A stretch of 64,000 nt of DNA from an uncultured Erythrobacter sp. (GTDB taxonomy: Bacteria > Pseudomonadota > Alphaproteobacteria > Sphingomonadales > Sphingomonadaceae). Position numbers and translations under genes: made by a program. Below the pieces are notes generated by a model, which made no database searches, was not told the origin of the DNA, and saw only the letters and a program-made list of their open reading frames with translations. Below, piece after piece: positions 24,857 through 35,090 of this stretch. The first letter of the stretch is position 1. The number at the start of each line of letters is the position of its first letter. The DNA is taken from assembly GCA_947488755.1 (NCBI GenBank), contig CANLAD010000001.1, forward strand, positions 262,247-326,246. Direction: 5' to 3'.

Positions 24857-25582
24857 ATGCGCGCTTTTCTCTCCTGCTTCACACTCATTATAGCTTTGGT
24901 GGTCGTGCTGCCCGCTCCGGCGCTTGCCGAGACGCGCGAGGAGTATCTCGCGCGAATGCAGCAGGTGTGTGAGCCCGGCTGTCTCGAGCCACGCCAGCTG
25001 CTTCGCGCCGCGCGCAGGAATGGCGGTCGCGATGGCAGCGACATGGCCGGCATTCTCGACATCGTGCATGTCAGCCGTAGCGGCGACAAAATCCGCCTGC
25101 ACACCGAGCGTCCGGCAATTGCCGATCAGTTCGACCTTCAGCAGCAGCTCGATTTCGGCATGCGCGAATCCGCCGGGCGGACGCTCACGAGCACCAGCGA
25201 CATCATCGTCGAGATGGACGAGCAGACCTTCATCGACCTCATGTGGTCGCCGGGCGAGGGCACCCCGCCGCGCTCAGGCGCAAGCGATGAAGACGCCGAT
25301 ATCGTTGTGGAGGGTGAGCGGGATCGCAAGCGCGAAAAGCCCACCCTGCAGGACTTGCGCCGTCTGATCGAGGACCGGCGGATCGTCGTGCGCGGCCAAC
25401 CGCGCCTGTTCGCGCAATTCGTCGGCGCGCGGCGCGACTTCCGGCGCAGACAGCTCACATTGGAATTGGCGAGCGCCGATGATCTGGTCTTGCTGCCGCG
25501 ATACAATGATGAGGGCGAGCCGATTCTCGACGGGCGGCTCAAGGACTTGCGCGATCCGTCGCAATCGCCCGGGGCTGGTTAG
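24857..25582 (+). CDS. Exported hypothetical protein
   Basis: 241 residues. Clear signal peptide (MRAFLSCFTLIIALVVVLP ... ALAE). The mature part starts with a Cys pair (QQVCEPGCLEP) and continues with an alternating polar sequence, an acidic segment around 145-160 and a basic stretch RDRKREKP. No family recognised; it has the look of a conserved sphingomonad periplasmic protein. It converges with the next gene, the stop codons overlapping by four bases. Confidence 0.8.
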   Translation: MRAFLSCFTLIIALVVVLPAPALAETREEYLARMQQVCEPGCLEPRQLLRAARRNGGRDGSDMAGILDIVHVSRSGDKIRLHTERPAIADQFDLQQQLDFGMRESAGRTLTSTSDIIVEMDEQTFIDLMWSPGEGTPPRSGASDEDADIVVEGERDRKREKPTLQDLRRLIEDRRIVVRGQPRLFAQFVGARRDFRRRQLTLELASADDLVLLPRYNDEGEPILDGRLKDLRDPSQSPGAG

Positions 25583-25833
25583 TCGCCCGCGTCGCCAATC
25601 TGCGCCTTCAACGCGGCGAGTTCTTTTTTTGCACGCAGCGAATCGAGGATCGCAGCCCCTGCCAGGAACACCGCGCCCGTAGTGGCGAGGAACAGAAGCT
25701 GTCCGGCAAGTCCGGGATATTGATCGAGATAGGCCGATCCGCGCGTCGTCGCGCCGAGCGCGAGGGCATAGATGATCACGAAGGCTTCGAACCTGTTCTT
25801 GATTACGAATAGCCTTGCGATCTTGCGAAGCAT
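25579..25833 (-). CDS. Small membrane protein, hypothetical
   Basis: 84 residues from the ATG at 25833 (MLRKIARLFVIKNRFEAFVIIYALALG), with CCGGAG upstream. Two hydrophobic segments (about 17-30 and 48-66) and a charged C-terminal helix (SLRAKKELAALKAQI), giving a hairpin topology with cytoplasmic ends. No family recognised. An upstream motif (GGAAC-N17-CGTA) resembles the general-stress EcfG promoter, with one mismatch. Confidence 0.75.
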   Translation of the reverse strand: MLRKIARLFVIKNRFEAFVIIYALALGATTRGSAYLDQYPGLAGQLLFLATTGAVFLAGAAILDSLRAKKELAALKAQIGDAGD

Positions 25834-25873
25834 GGTTTCTCCGGTGTTGCTTTTCGCGCTTAACTTACTGGCT

Positions 25874-25899
25874 CTACGCCGCAATGCGTATCCGGGTTC
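25874..25899 (-). promoter_or_regulatory. EcfG-like promoter motif, one mismatch
   Basis: On the minus strand, GGAAC, 17 bases, CGTA, upstream of the small membrane protein gene. The consensus of the alphaproteobacterial general stress sigma factor is GGAAC-N16/17-CGTT. One mismatch in the -10 element makes this tentative. Confidence 0.25.
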
Positions 25900-25969
25900 C
25901 GGTAGCGACCGCGTTATCATGAAGAAACCGTAAACGCGCGCGGGCGCAATGCAATCGCGTTAACGATAG

Positions 25970-27232
25970 CTAGATGAGGTTTTCCAGATCGAGCGCGGCC
26001 AGCAGCGCGGTGCGGGCGGCGATGACGTCGCTGGCGAGCCCGTCGGAGGCGTCTACAGCCGAAATATCGGACGGGTCGATCTGTTCGGGCCAATGCTTCG
26101 CGATCACGCTTTCGATCAGGTCGGCTTGAGCCTCATCGAGCAAGAAACGCGGATGGACTGTCGCGGGATCGCACACGACGCGCAGCCGCAGGCAGGCGGG
26201 GCCGCCGCCATTGGCCATCGACTGGCGCACATCGACCGGGATGACTTCGCGGATCGGACCGTTGGACGCGACCATGTTCTCGCACCAGCCCCAAACCGCT
26301 TCGCTTTCGCGGCATTCCTCCGGAACGATCAGCGCCATCGACTGGTCGGGCCTTGTGACTAGTTGCGCGTTGAACAGATAGGTGCGGATCGCTTCCGCCA
26401 GGCTCACGGCGCTGGCGGGAACCTCGACGATTTCAAGCGCGGGAAAGGCGGCGCGGATTGCCTCGTAGGCTCCGGCCTGATCGGCGAACGCCTCGGCGTG
26501 GGTGAACAGCACCCCCTCATTAGCCACTGCGACCACGTCATTGTGAAACGCGCCCGCTTCGATCGCCGCCGGGTTTTGCTCGACAAAGACGCAGGCGTCC
26601 GGATCGAGGCCGTGCGCGCGCGCGACGAGGCGACTGGCTTGTTCATGTTGGCGCGCGGGGAAGCGCCCGCCCGGTCGCCCGTAAACGAACACCTCGACGC
26701 CCTTTGCGCTATGCCCTTCGCACAGCCGCATGTGGTTCGCCGCGCCTTCGTCGCCAAAGGTTGGCGGGACCGGGCCGTGGACGGCGAAATGCTCGCGATC
26801 GGCGAACGCGAGATCGAGCTGGCGCTTGGTGTCGGGCCATTCCTGCGCGCGGTGCAGCATGGTGACGAGATTGGCGGGGGTCAGGTGGCAGCGCCCGTCA
26901 GCGGTGTCGGGGGCTGGGCTGACCGTCGCGGCATTGGCGGTCCACATCGAGGACGCCGACCACGGCGCGGCGCGCAGGGCGGCAGGCTCCGTGCCACTAT
27001 AATGCAGGCTCTCTGCGAGCAGCGTATTGGGGCGCGGCAGCGGCAGGAGGAAGCCCTGCACGCCCAGCCGATCCAGATTGCCGCGCATCTTGGCAACACC
27101 CTGCAAGGCCGCAGCGCGCGGATAGGAGGGATCGCCGCCATGGCTCGCGCTGGCGATATTGCCGAGGCTAAGCCCGGCGTAATTGTGGGTCGGGCCGACA
27201 ATCCCGTCGAAGTTGATTTCAGAAAGGCTCAC
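25970..27232 (-). CDS. astB: N-succinylarginine dihydrolase AstB
   Basis: 420 residues from a GTG at 27232 that overlaps the astA stop (GTGA) and has GGAG upstream; an ATG 15 bp earlier is also open, but family members start at SLSEINFDGIVGPTHNYAGLS. Catalytic residues by motif (this numbering): Glu162 in GDEGAANHMR, His230 in FHNDVVAV, Cys347 in GGGPACLRLRV. Converts N-succinylarginine to N-succinylornithine with release of ammonia and CO2, the second step of the arginine succinyltransferase pathway. Last gene of a three-gene operon. Confidence 0.96.
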   Translation of the reverse strand: MSLSEINFDGIVGPTHNYAGLSLGNIASASHGGDPSYPRAAALQGVAKMRGNLDRLGVQGFLLPLPRPNTLLAESLHYSGTEPAALRAAPWSASSMWTANAATVSPAPDTADGRCHLTPANLVTMLHRAQEWPDTKRQLDLAFADREHFAVHGPVPPTFGDEGAANHMRLCEGHSAKGVEVFVYGRPGGRFPARQHEQASRLVARAHGLDPDACVFVEQNPAAIEAGAFHNDVVAVANEGVLFTHAEAFADQAGAYEAIRAAFPALEIVEVPASAVSLAEAIRTYLFNAQLVTRPDQSMALIVPEECRESEAVWGWCENMVASNGPIREVIPVDVRQSMANGGGPACLRLRVVCDPATVHPRFLLDEAQADLIESVIAKHWPEQIDPSDISAVDASDGLASDVIAARTALLAALDLENLI

Positions 27233-28245
27233 CGCGCCACGCTCCACACGGTGTCACCCTCCGACAGTTCCAACAGGTCCGCCGCCGCCGCGCTCACCGC
27301 GATGCCGCCATCCCCCTCCAGCTTGCGCGCCCCGTAGCAGGCGCGAAACGTCGTCAGCCTGCCGGTGGCGAGGATCGCGCGTTCGCCTTCGCCAAGGTCC
27401 ATGGCGGTCACGCGCGCCTCGGTACTGCCCTTGACGCTCGCCACATCGTCGGTCGCGGCGCCCATGCTCGGCCCGCCGTCGAAGATGTCGACATAGCCTT
27501 CGTAGCGAAAGCCCTCGTTCTCGAGCATCCGCATCGCCGCGCGCCCGGTGGGGTGGGGTTTGCCGATCACCTTGCGCGCTTCTTCATCGAGCATCGCGAC
27601 ATAGACCGGGTGCTTGGGCATCAGATCGGCGATGAACTGGTTGCCGTTGATGGCGTTGAAATAGTCCGCGTCCTGGAAGCTCATTCCGAAAAAGCGACCC
27701 GCCACATTGTCCCAGAACGGCGAGTCTCCGCGCTCGTCGATAATGCCGCGCAGCTCGGCGAGGATGCGGTCGGCGAAGCGTTTGCGGTGCATGGCGATGA
27801 ACAGATAGCGCGACCGGGCGAGCAGCAGGCCCAGGCCGCCTGCGCGTTCATTGGGATGGAGGAACAGCCCGCCGACTTCGCTCGACCCTTCGAGATCGGT
27901 GACCAGGCTGAGCAGCTCGGCGCGCACCGTACGGTCAAGCTCGCGGCTGTATTGGGTCAGCGTGTTGAGGCGGTAGGAGTAGAACGGCCATTGCTGGCCG
28001 ACCTGCGTCATCAGCTGGCAAGTGCCGCGCACCGCGCCGGTCTCCGCTTCTTCGAGGACCAGCACGAATTGTTCGTCGACCAGATTGTCGCCCGTGTTCT
28101 CGAACGCGTCGGTGGCGCGTTTGAGCTTCGCGGAAAGGGCATCGCGGTCGGCGGGCAGATTGGTAAAGCCGCCGCCGGTCAGTTTGGCCATTTCATAAAG
28201 GTGTTCAAGATCGCTCGAACGCGCGGCGCGCAGGCGGAAGCTCAT
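27229..28245 (-). CDS. astA: Arginine N-succinyltransferase AstA
   Basis: 338 residues, full length. Typical start FRLRAARSSDLEHLYEMAKLTGGGFTNLP, with GLFLHPNERAGGLGLLLARSRYLF in the middle (acyl-CoA binding side of the GNAT-like fold) and RFFGMSFQDADYFNAI. Transfers succinyl from succinyl-CoA to arginine. Its ATG overlaps the stop of the M20 hydrolase gene upstream (ATGA) and its stop overlaps the GTG of astB, so all three are coupled. Confidence 0.96.
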   Translation of the reverse strand: MSFRLRAARSSDLEHLYEMAKLTGGGFTNLPADRDALSAKLKRATDAFENTGDNLVDEQFVLVLEEAETGAVRGTCQLMTQVGQQWPFYSYRLNTLTQYSRELDRTVRAELLSLVTDLEGSSEVGGLFLHPNERAGGLGLLLARSRYLFIAMHRKRFADRILAELRGIIDERGDSPFWDNVAGRFFGMSFQDADYFNAINGNQFIADLMPKHPVYVAMLDEEARKVIGKPHPTGRAAMRMLENEGFRYEGYVDIFDGGPSMGAATDDVASVKGSTEARVTAMDLGEGERAILATGRLTTFRACYGARKLEGDGGIAVSAAAADLLELSEGDTVWSVAR

Positions 28246-29450
28246 GCGCTCTTTGCCTCGTCGAGAGCGCCGTCCGAAAGCCGCCCGATCACCCGCGCGG
28301 CAAGAGCAGCGCGTTCGGCGAGGCTATCGACGATCAGGAACTCGTCGGACGAATGGATCGCCCCGCCGCGCACGCCCATCGTGTCGACCACCGGCACCCC
28401 GCAGGCCGCGATATTGTTGCCATCGCACACCCCGCCGGTCGACTTCCAGGCGATGTCCTGACCCAGCTCCGCCCCGCATTCGCGCACGAGGTCGAACAGC
28501 TTCTGCGCCCGCGCGTCGACTGGTTTAGGCGGGCGAGTCACGCCGCCGTGGCGCTTGACTCCGACATCGTGTTCTTCGCCGATCTGATGCAGGATAGCAT
28601 CGAGCTTGCGGTCGAACCCTTCCATCGCTTCGGTCGATTTGGGGCGAATGTTGAAGCGCAGCAGCGCGTGATCGGGCACGACATTGTTCGGCCCGCCGCC
28701 CTCCAGCTTGGCCGGATTGACCGTGATATCCTCGCGCTCAAGCTGCTTGAGCCGGAGCATCAGATCGGCGGCGGCGACCAGCGCGTTGCGACCATCCTCG
28801 GGATTGCGTCCGGCATGGGCGGACTTGCCCGTCAGCGTGATCGAATAATTGCCCGTTCCCCCACGCGCATGGGCGAGCGTGCCGTCGGGCAGGGCGGCAG
28901 GCTCAAACGTAAGCGCCGCCAGCTTTCCACGCGCGAGATCGGCGATCAGGTCGCTACTGGCGAGCGATCCGGTTTCCTCATCGGAATTGACGAGAATGTC
29001 GTAACCCAGTGATCCTGCGCTTGCGCTTTCCTCGAACGCCATCAGCGCGTGGAGGATTACTGCGATCCCGCCCTTCATGTCGGCGACGCCGGGACCATTC
29101 AGCACGCCGTCTTCCAGCCATTTCTGCTCCTGAAACGGGTGATCGGGGGGGAATACCGTGTCCATATGCCCGGTCAGCAGGATGCGGCGATTGGCGCGGG
29201 GCCGCACGCGGACAATCAGGTGCTGACCGTTCGGCTTGGCAAATTCGCTGCCATCCGCGGCGATCGCCGTGACGGGGGCGGGATCGACCAGCTCGACCTC
29301 GCCCGGCAGCGCGCCGAACGCTTCAGCCAGGGCATCGGCCTGCCGCGCCAGCCCTTCGAGATTGCCGGTGCCGGTGTTGATCGCCGACCAGGCCTGCACC
29401 TGTTCGAGCATGCGGGTGGAGTCGATCTGTTTGGGAAGCGTCAATGTCAT
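28242..29450 (-). CDS. M20-family metallohydrolase in the ast operon
   Basis: 402 residues, M20 (carboxypeptidase G2/ArgE-like) fold. Metal ligands by motif: His95 in TGHMDT, Asp124 in GPGVADMKGG, Glu158-Glu159 in NSDEETGS, and a late His in AIHSSDEF; a dimerisation domain lies between. Cytoplasmic, no signal peptide. It is the first gene of an operon with astA and astB. No astC, astD or astE is present in the window. The M20 enzyme could hydrolyse a succinyl- or acyl-amino acid of the pathway, standing in for the M14-type AstE; that is inference. Confidence 0.9.
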   Translation of the reverse strand: MTLTLPKQIDSTRMLEQVQAWSAINTGTGNLEGLARQADALAEAFGALPGEVELVDPAPVTAIAADGSEFAKPNGQHLIVRVRPRANRRILLTGHMDTVFPPDHPFQEQKWLEDGVLNGPGVADMKGGIAVILHALMAFEESASAGSLGYDILVNSDEETGSLASSDLIADLARGKLAALTFEPAALPDGTLAHARGGTGNYSITLTGKSAHAGRNPEDGRNALVAAADLMLRLKQLEREDITVNPAKLEGGGPNNVVPDHALLRFNIRPKSTEAMEGFDRKLDAILHQIGEEHDVGVKRHGGVTRPPKPVDARAQKLFDLVRECGAELGQDIAWKSTGGVCDGNNIAACGVPVVDTMGVRGGAIHSSDEFLIVDSLAERAALAARVIGRLSDGALDEAKSA

Positions 29451-29601
29451 CGCCTCCCTCTAGCGCGCGTGATCGCCGTGTCCAACCGCGCGCGAAACCC
29501 ACAGCCTTGCGGCGCGTTGAAAAGGCAGCGGCGTTGCGCCATATGCCGCGCCGTCCTCCTCCCCAGGTCCGCAAACCTCTCGCGCATCACAGGACACATA
29601 T

Positions 29602-31701
29602 ATGACCCAGACCGTCACCCGCGCCGGCCTTACCGTCGACACTCGCCTTGCCGACCTGCTCGAACGCGAGGTTTTCCCAGTCACGGGCCGCGATCCGAGC
29701 GCGTTCTGGGAAGGGTTCGCCGGATTGCTGGAGCGCTTCGTGCCACGAAACCGCGCACTGCTGGAAAAACGTGAGGAATTGCAGAAGCGGATCGATGATT
29801 GGCACACGGCGCGCGAGGGCAAGCCGCATGACGCGGGCGAGTACCGCGCATTTCTGGAGGAGATCGGCTATCTCGTCCCCGAACCCGGCGCATTCGAGAT
29901 CGGCACGCAGAATGTCGATGCCGAGATTGCGACGATGGCCGGGCCGCAACTGGTCGTACCGATCCTAAACGCGCGTTTTCTGCTCAACGCCGCCAATGCG
30001 CGCTGGGGGAGCCTCTACGATGCGTTCTACGGGACCGATGCGCTCGACGCGCCGCCCGCGAAGCCGGACGGCTACGACAAGGCGCGCGGCGATGCGGTGA
30101 TCGCGCGCGGGCGCGAATTTCTGGATGCAGCGCTGCCTCTGGTGGATCAGAGCTGGGCCGATCTCGCCGACGAAAATGACGGCAAATTGCAGGACGAAAG
30201 CCAGTATATCGGAAAGACCGGCAAGGGCCTGCTGTTTCGCAATAACGGCCTGCATATCGAAGTGGTTTTCGATCGCGATACGCCGGTGGGCAAGGACGAC
30301 AACGCCGGGATCGCGGACATCATCGTCGAATCCGCGCTCACCACCATCGCCGATTGCGAGGACTCGGTGGCGGCGGTCGATGCCGAGGACAAGCATCTCG
30401 CCTACATCAATTGGCTCGGCATCATTCGCGGCGATCTGGAGGAAAGTTTCGAGAAGGGCGGGCGGACGCTGACGCGCAAGCTCGCATTCGACAAGGACTA
30501 CACCGACAAGAACGGAAATGACCACCGCCTGCCCGGACGCAGCCTGATGTTCGTGCGCAATGTCGGCCACCTGATGACCAATCCCGCGATCCGGCTCCCT
30601 GATGGCGGAGAAATCCCCGAGGGCATCATGGATGCGGTCTTCACCTCCGCGATCAGCACGATCGATGTCGAGGGGCACGCCAAATACGGCAATTCGCGTA
30701 CGGGCAGCATCTACATCGTCAAGCCCAAGATGCACGGGCCGCAGGAATGCGCCTTTACCAACGATCTGTTCGATGCGGTTGAGGATCTGCTCGGCCTGCC
30801 GCGCCATACGGTGAAGGTCGGCGTCATGGACGAGGAACGGCGCACCTCCGCCAACCTGTCTGCGTGCATTCATGCGGTAAAGGACCGGATCGTCTTCATC
30901 AACACCGGCTTCCTCGATCGCACGGGCGATGAGATTCACACCTCGATGAAGGCCGGTGCAATGATGCGAAAGGGCGCGATGAAGGATGCAGCCTGGCTCA
31001 AGGCTTACGAGGCGCGCAATGTTGCGATCGGGCTGGAGCACGGGCTTTCGGGCAAGGCGCAGATCGGCAAGGGCATGTGGGCCGCGCCCGACCGGATGGC
31101 GGCGATGATGGAGGAGAAGATCGGCCATCTGCGCGCGGGCGCCAACACCGCCTGGGTGCCTTCTCCCACCGCCGCGACGCTCCATGCGCTGCATTATCAT
31201 GCGGAGGACGTCTTCGCGATTCAGAAGGAGCTGCCGCCCGCGCCCGGGCTGGACGATCTGCTGACTATTCCGCTCGCGAAAGAAACCAATTGGCCTGACG
31301 ACGAGGTGCGCGACGAGCTCGACAACAATTGCCAGGGTCTGCTCGGCTATGTCGTGCGCTGGGTCGACGCCGGGGTGGGCTGCTCCAAGGTGCCCGATAT
31401 CCACGATGTTGGCCTGATGGAGGACCGCGCGACCTTGCGCATATCGTCACAGCATATCGCCAACTGGCTGATGCACGGCATCGTCAGTGAGGATCAGGTG
31501 ATGGATTCGCTGCGGAGAATGGCCGCTAAGGTGGATGCGCAGAATGAGGGCGATGCGGACTACACCCCGCTGATCGGTAATGAAGACGGCCCGGCCTTCA
31601 GTGCGGCGAAAGACCTGATATTCAAGGGCGCCGAGCAGCCGAGTGGCTATACCGAACCGCTGCTGCACGAATGGAGAGCGAAGGCGAAAGCGCGGGGCTA
31701 G
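29602..31701 (+). CDS. glcB: Malate synthase G
   Basis: 699 residues, close to the usual 720 for the G isoform. Blocks seen include [53 protein letters not shown] and [13 protein letters not shown]; the catalytic-loop region [18 protein letters not shown] is also intact. Condenses glyoxylate with acetyl-CoA to malate, completing the glyoxylate bypass or glycolate use. No aceA is next to it. Divergent from the ast operon across 151 bp. Confidence 0.97.
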   Translation: MTQTVTRAGLTVDTRLADLLEREVFPVTGRDPSAFWEGFAGLLERFVPRNRALLEKREELQKRIDDWHTAREGKPHDAGEYRAFLEEIGYLVPEPGAFEIGTQNVDAEIATMAGPQLVVPILNARFLLNAANARWGSLYDAFYGTDALDAPPAKPDGYDKARGDAVIARGREFLDAALPLVDQSWADLADENDGKLQDESQYIGKTGKGLLFRNNGLHIEVVFDRDTPVGKDDNAGIADIIVESALTTIADCEDSVAAVDAEDKHLAYINWLGIIRGDLEESFEKGGRTLTRKLAFDKDYTDKNGNDHRLPGRSLMFVRNVGHLMTNPAIRLPDGGEIPEGIMDAVFTSAISTIDVEGHAKYGNSRTGSIYIVKPKMHGPQECAFTNDLFDAVEDLLGLPRHTVKVGVMDEERRTSANLSACIHAVKDRIVFINTGFLDRTGDEIHTSMKAGAMMRKGAMKDAAWLKAYEARNVAIGLEHGLSGKAQIGKGMWAAPDRMAAMMEEKIGHLRAGANTAWVPSPTAATLHALHYHAEDVFAIQKELPPAPGLDDLLTIPLAKETNWPDDEVRDELDNNCQGLLGYVVRWVDAGVGCSKVPDIHDVGLMEDRATLRISSQHIANWLMHGIVSEDQVMDSLRRMAAKVDAQNEGDADYTPLIGNEDGPAFSAAKDLIFKGAEQPSGYTEPLLHEWRAKAKARG

Positions 31702-31789
31702 TCGCAAATTCGCCGAGCCTCGTCTTGATCGCGTCATGCGCGAGAGGCATGCTTGTTTCTCAATCACTTGCCACAACTGGAGCCGAGCC

Positions 31790-32671
31790 ATGATCCGCCT
31801 GAAACTTGCCGCCCTGCTGGCCGCTGGGGTCGCCTTGGGTGGCGCGCCAGCAATGGCGAAGGATCCCACTGTCCTAAAGCTGAGCGCGCCGTGGAACGTG
31901 GATTTCGCACCGGAAAAGTGCCGGTTGACCGGGCTGTTTGGCGAAGAGGATGATCGCCACGTTCTGTTTATCGAGCAGTTCTATCCCTCGACGCGCGCAG
32001 GGCTGACAGTGGCCGGATCGGCGCTGAACCGCTTTCAGAGCCGCCGACGGACCTACCTCTCGTTCTATGATGGGCAGAAGCCGCATCGCACCGAGCCGTT
32101 TGCGGGCAACGTCGAATCGATCGGCAAGGCGGTGATCTATTCTAATGTCGATATCGAGCTTGGCACCGAGTCTGATGACGATGACGATCCCAACAACAAC
32201 TCGCTACCGCAACTGGACACCACAGCTGCGGCCCGGGCTGATTTTGTGTCGATCAGCCAGCGCGGGCGCGCGGTGCGGTTCGCGACCGGACCGCTGGACA
32301 AGGCTTTCGAGGTGCTCAACACCTGCACGCAGGACATGGTGCGCGAATGGGGATTGGACGTCGAACGTCACCTGACCGCTACACGCCTGCCCGAGTGGAC
32401 AAACGAACGAGCAATCGCCCGAAGGATCCAATCGGAATATGGCTCGGCCGCTCTCAACCGCGGAGAGCAGGCAATCTTGCGGATGCGCGTAATCGTCAAC
32501 GAAAACGGTGCGGTCGAAGAGTGCGTTCTGGACGAGGCGACCGAGACTGACCGGCTTAAATCCTTTGCATGCAGGGAAATGGAGGCCGCGAAGTTCGAAC
32601 CCGCTCTCGATGCCGAGGGGCAGCCTTTCAGATCGTATTATGCCACGTCGATCATCTATATGATAAGCTGA
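31790..32671 (+). CDS. Periplasmic protein with TonB-like C-terminal domain
   Basis: 293 residues from the ATG at 31790 (MIRLKLAALLAAG), GGAG upstream; the frame extends back into glcB but the signal peptide fixes this start. The N-terminal half is unassigned. An acidic stretch (ESDDDDDPNNN) is followed at about 215-290 by a TonB_C-like domain: RMRVIVNENGAVEECVLDEAT, ACREMEAAKFEPALDAEGQPF. It has no N-terminal membrane anchor or proline-rich spacer, so it is not a classical TonB energy transducer. Confidence 0.85.
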   Translation: MIRLKLAALLAAGVALGGAPAMAKDPTVLKLSAPWNVDFAPEKCRLTGLFGEEDDRHVLFIEQFYPSTRAGLTVAGSALNRFQSRRRTYLSFYDGQKPHRTEPFAGNVESIGKAVIYSNVDIELGTESDDDDDPNNNSLPQLDTTAAARADFVSISQRGRAVRFATGPLDKAFEVLNTCTQDMVREWGLDVERHLTATRLPEWTNERAIARRIQSEYGSAALNRGEQAILRMRVIVNENGAVEECVLDEATETDRLKSFACREMEAAKFEPALDAEGQPFRSYYATSIIYMIS

Positions 32672-32707
32672 TAGCTTTACCGGAACTGCGTCGGATAACC
32701 GGCAGGT

Positions 32708-33097
32708 CTAGTCCCCAGACACGAGCCGCCCGCGCTTCCGGCCGCGCTGGATATTGCCGACATTCGCCACCGGCCCCTCGCGCTTCACCTGTTCGCCTGC
32801 GATTTCGGTCAACTTGGTTTCGCCGATCGCGCGCTCGAACTCCACACCGCACGATTCTTCGCGGCTCCACACGACCGTGCAGAAAATCTCGTCCTCGCCC
32901 ATGATGAGGCACGCGGCGATATTGGCGGGCGGGGGTGAACTCGTTTGCAGCTTGGCCCCGCTGTCGGAGATGTTCGAGATCCGGCATTCCCGATTTCCCA
33001 GAACGGTGCGCAGTACTACGGGAATCTCGGTGGAGAAACGCGCGCTGCGGCGGCGGTCAGCTTGCACGGCCTCCTGACGATTGGCGAGAGTGCTCAT
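32708..33097 (-). CDS. PilZ-domain protein
   Basis: 129 residues from MSTLANRQEA at 33097. It has the c-di-GMP-binding signature of PilZ domains: Arg-rich DRRRSARF followed by NISDSGAKLQ (D/N-x-S-x-x-G). The domain fills residues 15-105, and the C-terminus is basic. Probably a c-di-GMP receptor of unknown output; no cyclase or phosphodiesterase is nearby. It converges with the TonB_C gene. Confidence 0.9.
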   Translation of the reverse strand: MSTLANRQEAVQADRRRSARFSTEIPVVLRTVLGNRECRISNISDSGAKLQTSSPPPANIAACLIMGEDEIFCTVVWSREESCGVEFERAIGETKLTEIAGEQVKREGPVANVGNIQRGRKRGRLVSGD

Positions 33098-33244
33098 GGC
33101 GACCTTTCTTTTTGTGTTGGGCGGGCACGGACTCGGATACGAAACAGATCGTATGTGGCAAACCATGCCGACGCGTTCCCAAGTGTAATTACCCGATCTT
33201 AACCATGCGGAAGCGTTGCTTGTTGCGGCTGGGCCAAGCCGCAG

Positions 33245-34066
33245 TCAGGCGAGAGCGCGGGCGAGGGCGACAAATTCGCCGACGCTGACGGTTTCCGCCC
33301 GCCGTGTCGGTTCAATGCCGACCGCTCCCAGCGCGTGGATTGCGCCTGGCACGCTCTTGAGGCTCTGGCGCAGCATCTTGCGGCGCTGCCCGAACGCGGC
33401 GGCGGTGATCCGCTCGAGCGTTTTCGCGCGGACCCCGTCGGGTGCCGGGGTCGGGGTCACGTGCACCACCGCGCTCATCACCTTGGGTGGCGGCGTGAAG
33501 GCGCTGCGGTGGACTTTCATCGCGAGGTGCGCCTCGCTGCGCCACTGCGCCAGAACGGCGAGGCGACCATAGGCGCTGCCGCCCGGCGGCGCGACGATCC
33601 GCTCGGCCACTTCGCGCTGGAACATGAGCGTTAGCGATTGCCATTGCGGGGGCCATGCTTCGCCCGACAGCCACTGCACGAACAAGGCCGTGCCGACATT
33701 GTAGGGCAGGTTGGAGACGACGTGAAACGGCTCGCCCTGCATGATCGCGCCGTGATCGAGCTTCATGGCATCGCCTTCGACCACGGAAAGTTGCCCCGGG
33801 AACACCTCGCCCAGCTCTGCCAGCGCGGGGAGGCAGCGCGTGTCCATCTCGATCGCGGTCACTCGCGCTCCCGCGCGCAGCAATGCGCGCGTCAGACCGC
33901 CCGGGCCGGGACCGATTTCGAGCACCCGCGCGCCGCCCAGATCGCCCGGAAGCGCTGCGATGCGGTCGAGCAATTGCTCGTCGAGAAGGAAGTTCTGCCC
34001 CAGCGCTTTGGTCGCGGAAAGGCCGTGGCGCGCGATAACCTCCCGGATCGGAGGAAGGTCAGCCAT
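33245..34066 (-). CDS. rsmA: 16S rRNA (adenine1518-N6/adenine1519-N6)-dimethyltransferase
   Basis: 273 residues. SAM motif [15 protein letters not shown], catalytic motif SNLPYNVG, and the N-terminal signature [12 protein letters not shown]. Dimethylates two adenines in helix 45 of 16S rRNA late in 30S assembly. Overlaps the end of pdxA by eight bases and is the last gene of the lptD-surA-pdxA-rsmA operon, the order known from E. coli. Confidence 0.97.
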   Translation of the reverse strand: MADLPPIREVIARHGLSATKALGQNFLLDEQLLDRIAALPGDLGGARVLEIGPGPGGLTRALLRAGARVTAIEMDTRCLPALAELGEVFPGQLSVVEGDAMKLDHGAIMQGEPFHVVSNLPYNVGTALFVQWLSGEAWPPQWQSLTLMFQREVAERIVAPPGGSAYGRLAVLAQWRSEAHLAMKVHRSAFTPPPKVMSAVVHVTPTPAPDGVRAKTLERITAAAFGQRRKMLRQSLKSVPGAIHALGAVGIEPTRRAETVSVGEFVALARALA

Positions 34067-35090
34067 GCTGCGCTGTGGCGCGCAGTGTGGCGCATTCCCC
34101 GGCCATACGGATCGCAGCCATCATCGCGCCGGGATCGGCCAAGCCCTTGCCCGCGATATCGAACGCGGTGCCGTGGTCGGGCGACGTGCGCACGAGCGGC
34201 AGGCCGAGCGTGACGTTCACGCCCTCATCGACTTCCAGCGTCTTCAAGGGGATCAGCGCCTGATCGTGATACATGCACAGCGCCGCATCGTAAGTTTGCC
34301 GCCTGCGTGGGGTGAACAATGCGTCTCCGGGCACCGGGCCGGTGACGTCGAGTCCTTCATCGCGCAATGTCGCGATTGCCGGTTCGATGGCGCGCGCTTC
34401 CTCGTTTCCGAAGCGCCCGCCTTCGCCGGCATGGGGGTTGAGCCCGGCGATGGCGAGGCGCGGGGTCGCGATACCGAAATCGCTTTTCAGCGCGGCGGCC
34501 ACGATCCGGGCCTTGTGAACGATAAGCTCGGCGGAGAGCAGCGCGGGCACCTCGGCAAGCGAGACATGGACAGTCAGCGGCACCGTGCGCAGAGAAGGCC
34601 CGGCCAGCATCATCACCGCATCGCGGTAAGGCTTGCCGCAAACATCGGCGAGAAATTCGGTCTGGCCGGGATAGTCGAAGCCGATGGCGGCCAGTTCGGT
34701 CTTGGCAATCGGAGCGGTGACGAGCCCGCTCGCAACGCCGCTGAGCGCGAAGCGGGTTGCGAGCTGCAAGGATGCGAAGGCCAGCTTCGCCCCGTCGGCA
34801 CTGGGCTTCGCAGGCGTGTAAGACGCATCAAGTCCGGCCATGACCGGCAGGCCCGCACCGAATGCAAACATCGCCTCGGCGGGCTCGGCAATCGGGACGA
34901 TGGGGCAGTCGCATCCGCGCGCCTCAGCCGCGGCGCGCAGGACTTCGGGCCCGCCGACAATGAAGAAGGGATGCGCGCCGCCTTTCAGCCGGGCAAAGCT
35001 TTCGACGATGATCTCAGGCCCGATCCCCGCCGGATCGCCAAGCGCGATCGCGAGCGGGGCGTCGGGATTTTCGGGCGTCGCCGGGGTCAA
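34059..35090 (-). CDS. pdxA: 4-hydroxythreonine-4-phosphate dehydrogenase PdxA
   Basis: 343 residues. The start appears to be TTG at 35090, overlapping the surA stop codon (TTGA); no ATG or GTG lies before the conserved [15 protein letters not shown]. Metal-ligand histidines are found in [20 protein letters not shown] and [11 protein letters not shown]. Oxidises 4-phosphohydroxy-threonine in pyridoxal phosphate synthesis. The rare start plus stop overlap suggests translation depends on reinitiation after surA. Confidence 0.95.
   Translation of the reverse strand: MTPATPENPDAPLAIALGDPAGIGPEIIVESFARLKGGAHPFFIVGGPEVLRAAAEARGCDCPIVPIAEPAEAMFAFGAGLPVMAGLDASYTPAKPSADGAKLAFASLQLATRFALSGVASGLVTAPIAKTELAAIGFDYPGQTEFLADVCGKPYRDAVMMLAGPSLRTVPLTVHVSLAEVPALLSAELIVHKARIVAAALKSDFGIATPRLAIAGLNPHAGEGGRFGNEEARAIEPAIATLRDEGLDVTGPVPGDALFTPRRRQTYDAALCMYHDQALIPLKTLEVDEGVNVTLGLPLVRTSPDHGTAFDIAGKGLADPGAMMAAIRMAGECATLRATAQHG

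Noticed and set aside
33183..33203. Possible CtrA box upstream of the PilZ gene (TTAC ... TTAA)
   Set aside because: The spacing between the half-sites is six, not seven, bases, so it does not fit the consensus.
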